A DNA stretch of 64,000 nucleotides from positions 1,497,922-1,561,921 of the forward strand of contig NZ_JACNYK010000001.1 in the NCBI RefSeq assembly GCF_014692505.1, written 5' to 3'. Shown piece by piece: positions 59,331 to 64,000 of this stretch; the first letter of the stretch is position 1; every line of letters starts with the position of its first letter. The stretch is from Sphingobacterium arenae. Its GTDB lineage: Bacteria > Bacteroidota > Bacteroidia > Sphingobacteriales > Sphingobacteriaceae. Below the pieces are notes generated by a model that worked only from the letters and a program-made list of their open reading frames with translations, was not told where the DNA came from and made no database searches. Position numbers and translations under genes: made by a program.

Positions 59331-60402
59331 GTACAGGATGCTGATCTATCCAATCTTGTAAAATATTCCAATCATAGAGGTGGAATACATTGCCGTTACT
59401 CATTGCCACAAATACGCCGTTGGGAAATTGATTTCCAAAATTTACATTCAATGCATCCGCACCGTCACACTCTACAGTCGAAACCGGAATATCTGCAATC
59501 AATGTATGTTCATGTGGATTAGTCGATTCACCTTCTCTTTTATAGACTAAAAAAGTATTGTTTTGCTGGTTTGAAACCAAGATATACCCTGTTTTGTCAT
59601 CGTTCTTATAAATTGCGATACCTTCATGATCCCGCTGTGCATCGTTCTGCGCAAAAAAAGCCAGCTCTTCGTCCCCTTTTTTGGGATCAGCATAGTATTT
59701 TCGAACACCTACCGTTTCATCCGAGTAATAGACGTACCCTAATTCATTGTCGACGGCGATGGCTTCAATTTCTTTCTTCCCGCTGTATGTACCGAATTTA
59801 CGGATAACCTCGCCGGATACCGTGCCATCCTCGTTTCCGGATAGCTTATATTGCCATAGATAGCTGCCCGAAGGCCCGGTCTTGCGCCCCACAATCGCTT
59901 GTATTTCTACCTGGGCAGAGTCAATCTGTTTCGTATAGAGCGCTACTCCCATGCCGTCCCGTTCCTCCTCTCCGGTCTCTCCTTCGAAAATCGGAATGCC
60001 GCCATTATCGATAGGCGTTAAATCCGGTAGTGAAAAAATGCGGAGGCGGTGCGCTTTACGTTCGGTAGTCACCGCTATATCCGTCTTTTTCCCGTTAATC
60101 AGGAGTCCATAAGCAACATCCACATTATTCGGACGTTCCATATCAATGTACTTGTTTACGATCTTGCCTTGTAGGTCATACACATACAATCCGCCGCCAA
60201 CTTCCTTGTCGGTTCCAATAATCAGACTTTGTATCGGATCTTCGGCGTTTACCCAAATAGCAGGATCATCTGTGTCATGTGGCGTAGGCTCTGTAATAAT
60301 GGTCGGCTTAATGGCGTTGTCTGCTAGCGGAGCCATGCGATCTTGACAAGATAGGGCCAATAGAGCCAATAGGGGTGAAATAAGAAATTTGTTCATCGTC
60401 AT
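59326..60402 (-). CDS. Beta-propeller phytase lipoprotein
   Basis: 358 residues. Lipobox ALSC (Cys about 19). Propeller motifs of beta-propeller phytases: PHDTDDPAIWVNAEDPIQSLIIGTDKEVGGGLYVYDLQGK, RPNNVDVAYG, GMGVALYTKQ, and AIAVDNELGYVYYSDETVGVRKYYADPKKGDEELAFF with calcium-binding acidic residues. Releases phosphate from phytate at neutral pH with Ca2+. Last of a TonB receptor-acid phosphatase-phytase operon, 14 bp after the phosphatase. Confidence 0.93.
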   Translation of the reverse strand: MTMNKFLISPLLALLALSCQDRMAPLADNAIKPTIITEPTPHDTDDPAIWVNAEDPIQSLIIGTDKEVGGGLYVYDLQGKIVNKYIDMERPNNVDVAYGLLINGKKTDIAVTTERKAHRLRIFSLPDLTPIDNGGIPIFEGETGEEERDGMGVALYTKQIDSAQVEIQAIVGRKTGPSGSYLWQYKLSGNEDGTVSGEVIRKFGTYSGKKEIEAIAVDNELGYVYYSDETVGVRKYYADPKKGDEELAFFAQNDAQRDHEGIAIYKNDDKTGYILVSNQQNNTFLVYKREGESTNPHEHTLIADIPVSTVECDGADALNVNFGNQFPNGVFVAMSNGNVFHLYDWNILQDWIDQHPVQ

Positions 60403-60416
60403 GTGTTTTATGGTTT

Positions 60417-61421
60417 TTATTTTGTTAGTTCATGTTTGTGTAGCACTTTTGCGCCGGTCGCCGTTGCTTGGACGCTCTGGATAAGCATCTTGTTATCTAA
60501 TATGGAGAATGCCATAAAGCCAGGCTCAGCCGCGGCGAAAATAGTCCCATCACGCTTGCCCGATGCCCGTACCTCGCTCGCTGCTCCCGAAAGGAATTGC
60601 GTGGTAAAACGATTTTGTGGCTTGATAATCTGGAGATCATGCTCGTGTCCACAGATATAGGCATCAACCTTGTATTGATCAAATAAGCCAGCGAATTTCT
60701 GTTCAAACAATTTCGTGTCTTCGCTTTCTTTCCGTTTACCTCCGGAATATAAAGGATGATGGCCCACGACGATTTTCCACTTCACTTGTGGATCCGTTGT
60801 GTTGAGTTGCTCAATCAACCACTGCGTTTGTAGAGCGGTATCCTGCTTGGCCAAGTCTGCATACTTTTCAGGATCCTCATGATAACCGTCGATATACGGA
60901 TTCGTATCCATAACAACAAGGAGCATTTTTTCGTTATCGTCTATCTCGAATGTTTTGCTATAATAGCGAGCTGGCATATTCCATCTTCTACTTACATCCG
61001 AATAGTCAATTTGTGCCTGTACATTTCCGCGGTAGTCGTGATTTCCCAAGGCTACGTACCAATCGCAGTATAAGCTTGGATCCTTGTAAATGGATTCATA
61101 GGAGGAAATCCAGTGATAATCCGTGGTACTCGCGACACCGTTGGGATAGAAATTATCGCCTACGGAAACAATAAACTCTGCTTCCGCGACAATAGCGGCA
61201 TGGCCTAGCTCCCGAGCTACATCCTGTTGGTAATAATCGCCCACGCGCCCAAAGTCTCCGAGTACCAAAAAACTGTAGCTGTCTTCCAAATAGGTTAAAT
61301 CCGGGATGTTATTGCCTTTATATCCGGTTTGCTTCTCGTAATCGAATGGCGTTGTCTGCGCGAATGCGAAAAACAAGTTGAAGGAAATGATCGTGGCAAA
61401 AAGAAGTCTTTTCATATGCAT
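60417..61421 (-). CDS. Purple acid phosphatase-like metallophosphoesterase
   Basis: 334 residues with a signal peptide (cleavage about FAFAQT). Metal motifs: LVLGDFGRVGDYYQ, SVGDNFYPNGV, ALGNHDYRGNVQ, VGHHPLYSGGK and CGHEHDLQI, matching the tartrate-resistant (type 5) acid phosphatase pattern with the Tyr ligand in GNHDY. Secreted or periplasmic; hydrolyses phosphomonoesters and could finish phytate dephosphorylation. Lies between the TonB receptor and the phytase, in the same direction. Confidence 0.92.
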   Translation of the reverse strand: MHMKRLLFATIISFNLFFAFAQTTPFDYEKQTGYKGNNIPDLTYLEDSYSFLVLGDFGRVGDYYQQDVARELGHAAIVAEAEFIVSVGDNFYPNGVASTTDYHWISSYESIYKDPSLYCDWYVALGNHDYRGNVQAQIDYSDVSRRWNMPARYYSKTFEIDDNEKMLLVVMDTNPYIDGYHEDPEKYADLAKQDTALQTQWLIEQLNTTDPQVKWKIVVGHHPLYSGGKRKESEDTKLFEQKFAGLFDQYKVDAYICGHEHDLQIIKPQNRFTTQFLSGAASEVRASGKRDGTIFAAAEPGFMAFSILDNKMLIQSVQATATGAKVLHKHELTK

Positions 61422-61430
61422 TTTTTTATA

Positions 61431-61478
61431 ACCAAAACCAACCGCATTATTTTCGCTGCTGGTTTTGGTATGGGTGTA
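61431..61478 (-). other. Hairpin between TonB receptor and acid phosphatase genes
   Basis: AACCAAAACCA (61431-61441) and TGGTTTTGGT (61460-61469) form a long stem on the minus strand; a further small stem ATGGGT / ACCCAT is beside it. There is no T tract, so it is more likely an mRNA stability or attenuation element inside the operon. Confidence 0.5.
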
Positions 61479-61490
61479 CCCATCGGGTTG

Positions 61491-64000
61491 TTATAAATCA
61501 AATTTCAATCCTAAGTTAAAGCGCGGACGATAATATTCCATTTGCATCGTGCGTTCTTTACTTCCCTGATAGTAGCGCAAAGGCTGGTTGGTCAGGTTAT
61601 TCGCTTCACCGAAGATGCGCAGCTGCTTCGTGATTTTGTAAGCTGCATTGGCATCTAAGAAAAACTGGTTGTCGTAGTAAGCGTCATAGAAATCGGCGTC
61701 ACCGATCTCATCCAGATAAGCGGCAGTGTAGTTGGCCGATACCCGGGCCGAAAATTTATTGTTTTCCCAAGATAGGGATCCGTTTAACATGTGTGGTGCT
61801 GTACGGGGAAGGCCAAGACCGGTTCTTTCCTCGCCATCCTCACTGGTAATCCCCTTCGCCACAGAATGTGTGTAGGTATAGTTGGCATAAATGCCGAAGC
61901 CTTTTAGAAACTTGCCGGGAAGGAAATCCAACTGCCGTTGAAAGGCAACTTCTGCACCATATACGTCCACATTGTCGCCGTTCCGGGATTGCACAAATGT
62001 CCATTGTCTATCTACATCGGCCGGGATAGGATTGGTAATATCCGGAAAATCTGATGCAAACTTTTCACGAGAATAGTTGGCATCGCGATAGGAGTAGATA
62101 AAGTTTTTCAGCTTCTTATAAAAGATACCACCGGATAGTATACCAATGTTGTCAAAGTAGTTTTCCGCCATCAGATCGAAATTCGTGGCATAAGTAGCTT
62201 TTAGGTCAGGGTTTCCGGCAAAAACCTCGTAGTCGCCCGGAAGCGCGCTGACGAATGGTGCTAAGGCATAGTAATTCGGACGGGCTAAGCTCGTTGTCAC
62301 AGCAGCACGCAAGATGAAGTCCTTTGTCACGTCGTGGCGGAACGTAATGCTCGGCAGTATATTGACATAGTCGTTTTTGTTGTTTATCTCACCGATCAGC
62401 TCTTCTTCATCTTGTACATAATTTCCGGTATAATCGATTTTGGTGTATTCTACCCGTGCACCTACGATCATCGATGTTCTTTCGCTGAAGTTTTGATCCC
62501 AGCGTACATAACCTGCGCCGATGAGTTCATTCGCATGATAGTTCTCGGCCAGGTATTCCGAAGCATTGACATCTTGCTCGAATAGCGACCCATTATGTAG
62601 GTCTAATCCACCTAGATAACGCTTGTCTACGAAACCGCCGGGAACATATTGGCTACCCGGAGCGAAGTTACTGTTAGCCCAATTTTCGATCGGTAACGTG
62701 CTCATGGCACCTAGATCTTCGATAGGAGCATACTCGTAAAAAATATTATCTCTTTTTTTGCTCTTGATACGCAACCTTGTGCCAAAACGGAATCTGCCTT
62801 TTTGATCGGCAATGACGCTTAACGGGATACGGAAGTTTATTTTCGCACCAAACTCGTCTTCGGACGTATAATCTTGGTTGTCCGTTAATTCGCGCAGGCT
62901 AAACTGCCCGTAATCTCGGTTATCCCCTCCAACGAAAGGTTTGCGCGGGTTTGAAAAGTCGTTATTTAACAGCACATCTTCCTGCTCGAACTCGATATAG
63001 CGTTCGTTGGGGCGATCTTCAGAAGCTTTGGAGTAAGAAGCCGCCCAATCGAAATCTAATTTAGAAGTCAATAAATGCTCACCCTTTAACGAAAAATTCA
63101 TGACGGTCTGTCTTTCCAGACGCGCGTTTTTATTCGTCTTGTCGTCTATACCGCCTTTTGTTTGTCTACGGATACCGCCCACATACGAATTTTGATCGGC
63201 GTCCCATTCCAGGTCGGTGTAGGTCGTAGCATAACGGTTTTCACGGTCATCACGCCAGTTATAGATGGCATTCAGTTCCAGCCGGTTTCTGGAATTGATT
63301 TCGTAATCGGTGGCTAAGGAGAAGCTACGGCGAATACGTTGCACATCATATTTACGGATTTCCATCTCCTCGACAAAGGGTTGATCGTCTTCTTGTTCCC
63401 AGGCGGCCTCGATATTATCGGACCCAAAGGTTTGGCTTTGAATCGTACCGCTGAGCACGATGCCTAGTTTGTTGTCGGCAAAGCGGTTACCATATACCAA
63501 GGAACCATTGTAGATGCCTTTCTCGCGGATAGGCATATATCCCCCGCCAAATGTAGCGGATATACGTTGTTTATTCGGTACCGCGCGCGTAATCAAGTTC
63601 ACTGACCCGCCGATAGCGTCGGCATCCATATCGGGGGTTAATGTTTTGTTTACTTCAATCGTGGAGATCATATCGGCTGGAATCAAGTCCATCTGTACGT
63701 TCCGGTTGTCGCCTTCGGCCGAGGGGATGCGGTCACCATTCAGCGTAACCGAATTCAATTCCGGGGATAAGCCGCGTACGATAATATTACGTGCTTCACC
63801 TTGGTCATTCTGCATGGTGATACCGGGTACACGTTTCAATGCGTCACCGATGTTTTGATCTGGAAAACGGCCGACTTGATCACTGGAGATGATGTTGGTA
63901 ATATTACTGTTGTTTTTTTGCTGGTTTAGTGCTCTAGCCTGTCCTTTAGCGATATCGCCCATCACGCTGACTTCCCCGATAGTCTGGCTAGAAGGGGATA
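61491..64000 (-). CDS. TonB-dependent receptor, N-terminus outside the window
   Basis: At least 836 residues visible; the frame stays open upstream to base 64000, so the apparent GTG start at 63965 is not the true start. The plug region shows SDQVGRFPDQNIGDALKRVPGITMQNDQGEARNIIVRGLSPELNSVTLNG, and the barrel ends PRFNLGLKFDL. Outer-membrane importer of the TonB type. It is likely the entry route for phytate or another phosphorylated substrate, given the acid phosphatase and phytase that follow on the same strand. Confidence 0.92.
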   Translation of the reverse strand, partial: SPSSQTIGEVSVMGDIAKGQARALNQQKNNSNITNIISSDQVGRFPDQNIGDALKRVPGITMQNDQGEARNIIVRGLSPELNSVTLNGDRIPSAEGDNRNVQMDLIPADMISTIEVNKTLTPDMDADAIGGSVNLITRAVPNKQRISATFGGGYMPIREKGIYNGSLVYGNRFADNKLGIVLSGTIQSQTFGSDNIEAAWEQEDDQPFVEEMEIRKYDVQRIRRSFSLATDYEINSRNRLELNAIYNWRDDRENRYATTYTDLEWDADQNSYVGGIRRQTKGGIDDKTNKNARLERQTVMNFSLKGEHLLTSKLDFDWAASYSKASEDRPNERYIEFEQEDVLLNNDFSNPRKPFVGGDNRDYGQFSLRELTDNQDYTSEDEFGAKINFRIPLSVIADQKGRFRFGTRLRIKSKKRDNIFYEYAPIEDLGAMSTLPIENWANSNFAPGSQYVPGGFVDKRYLGGLDLHNGSLFEQDVNASEYLAENYHANELIGAGYVRWDQNFSERTSMIVGARVEYTKIDYTGNYVQDEEELIGEINNKNDYVNILPSITFRHDVTKDFILRAAVTTSLARPNYYALAPFVSALPGDYEVFAGNPDLKATYATNFDLMAENYFDNIGILSGGIFYKKLKNFIYSYRDANYSREKFASDFPDITNPIPADVDRQWTFVQSRNGDNVDVYGAEVAFQRQLDFLPGKFLKGFGIYANYTYTHSVAKGITSEDGEERTGLGLPRTAPHMLNGSLSWENNKFSARVSANYTAAYLDEIGDADFYDAYYDNQFFLDANAAYKITKQLRIFGEANNLTNQPLRYYQGSKERTMQMEYYRPRFNLGLKFDL

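Noticed and set aside
63965..64000. A start codon (GTG) at 63965 for the TonB receptor
   Set aside because: The reading frame is open to the end of the window and the plug sequence begins well before a true N-terminus, so the start lies outside.
1..64000. tRNA, rRNA, CRISPR and prophage elements
   Set aside because: No cloverleaf with a TpsiC arm, no rRNA core, no regularly spaced repeat array, and no integrase or structural phage gene was seen on either strand.

Overview
The window looks like a chromosomal segment of a Bacteroidota bacterium, most likely a sphingobacterium-like member of the Sphingobacteriales. This is inferred, not proven. The supporting signs are Bacteroidota-type promoters (TAnnTTTG, with TTG about 20 bp upstream) before many genes, almost no Shine-Dalgarno sites, two TonB-dependent receptors (one starting with a carboxypeptidase-regulatory-like domain), lipoproteins with an acidic post-cysteine export signal, an MlaE-MlaF-MlaD set, DUF6600 and DUF4286 proteins, and MtaB, GreA and RsmI versions typical of that phylum. 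No tRNA, rRNA, CRISPR array, transposase or prophage was seen.

Layout. 1-6.1 kb: housekeeping genes, namely rpsA (cut by the window edge), a hot-dog thioesterase, mltG, a PASTA protein, ddl, folA and thyA. 6.1-20.5 kb: mtaB, an NlpC/P60 lipoprotein, an MscS channel, a nucleoside permease, a bifunctional-nuclease-domain protein, etfBA, an NlpE-like lipoprotein, cysteine desulfurase, lnt, a PH/SHOCT protein, rsmI and an overlooked 31-codon gene. 20.7-32 kb: serS, a methyltransferase with pncB, a DUF6600 protein, mlaE-mlaF-mlaD, a pseudouridine synthase, an aldehyde dehydrogenase and small conserved proteins. 32-36.4 kb: a tight operon of an S9-peptidase-like lipoprotein that has lost its catalytic Ser and His, a sensor kinase and a response regulator. 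36.4-41 kb: greA, HIT, DedA, ppa, CNNM and rsmE. 41.3-50.5 kb: a three-gene ABC/DUF3299 operon whose permease has a very His-rich loop, divergent from a TonB receptor with a surface beta-helix lipoprotein, then a MACPF lipoprotein and a decayed region. 50.5-56.5 kb: a copper-resistance block of an HMA-AraC regulator, CopA ATPase, two HMA proteins and a multicopper oxidase fused to a CopB-like domain. 57-64 kb: an alpha/beta hydrolase, a GH28 enzyme, and a TonB receptor / purple acid phosphatase / beta-propeller phytase operon that suggests phytate use.

The most striking non-coding signal is a family of four dispersed intergenic elements of about 310-410 bp (6137-6544, 16843-17156 on the minus strand, 40991-41344, 56592-56947). 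Their helices are kept while the stem sequences differ between copies, as expected of a structured RNA or a mobile structured element. One copy supplies the C-terminal tail of Lnt. Other leads are the pseudo-peptidase/two-component operon, the 31-codon acidic ORF, the 11-bp-phased TTAACA repeats and palindromes before the TonB receptor at 44105, the His-rich ABC/DUF3299 system, and several promoters so close to start codons that the mRNAs should be leaderless.
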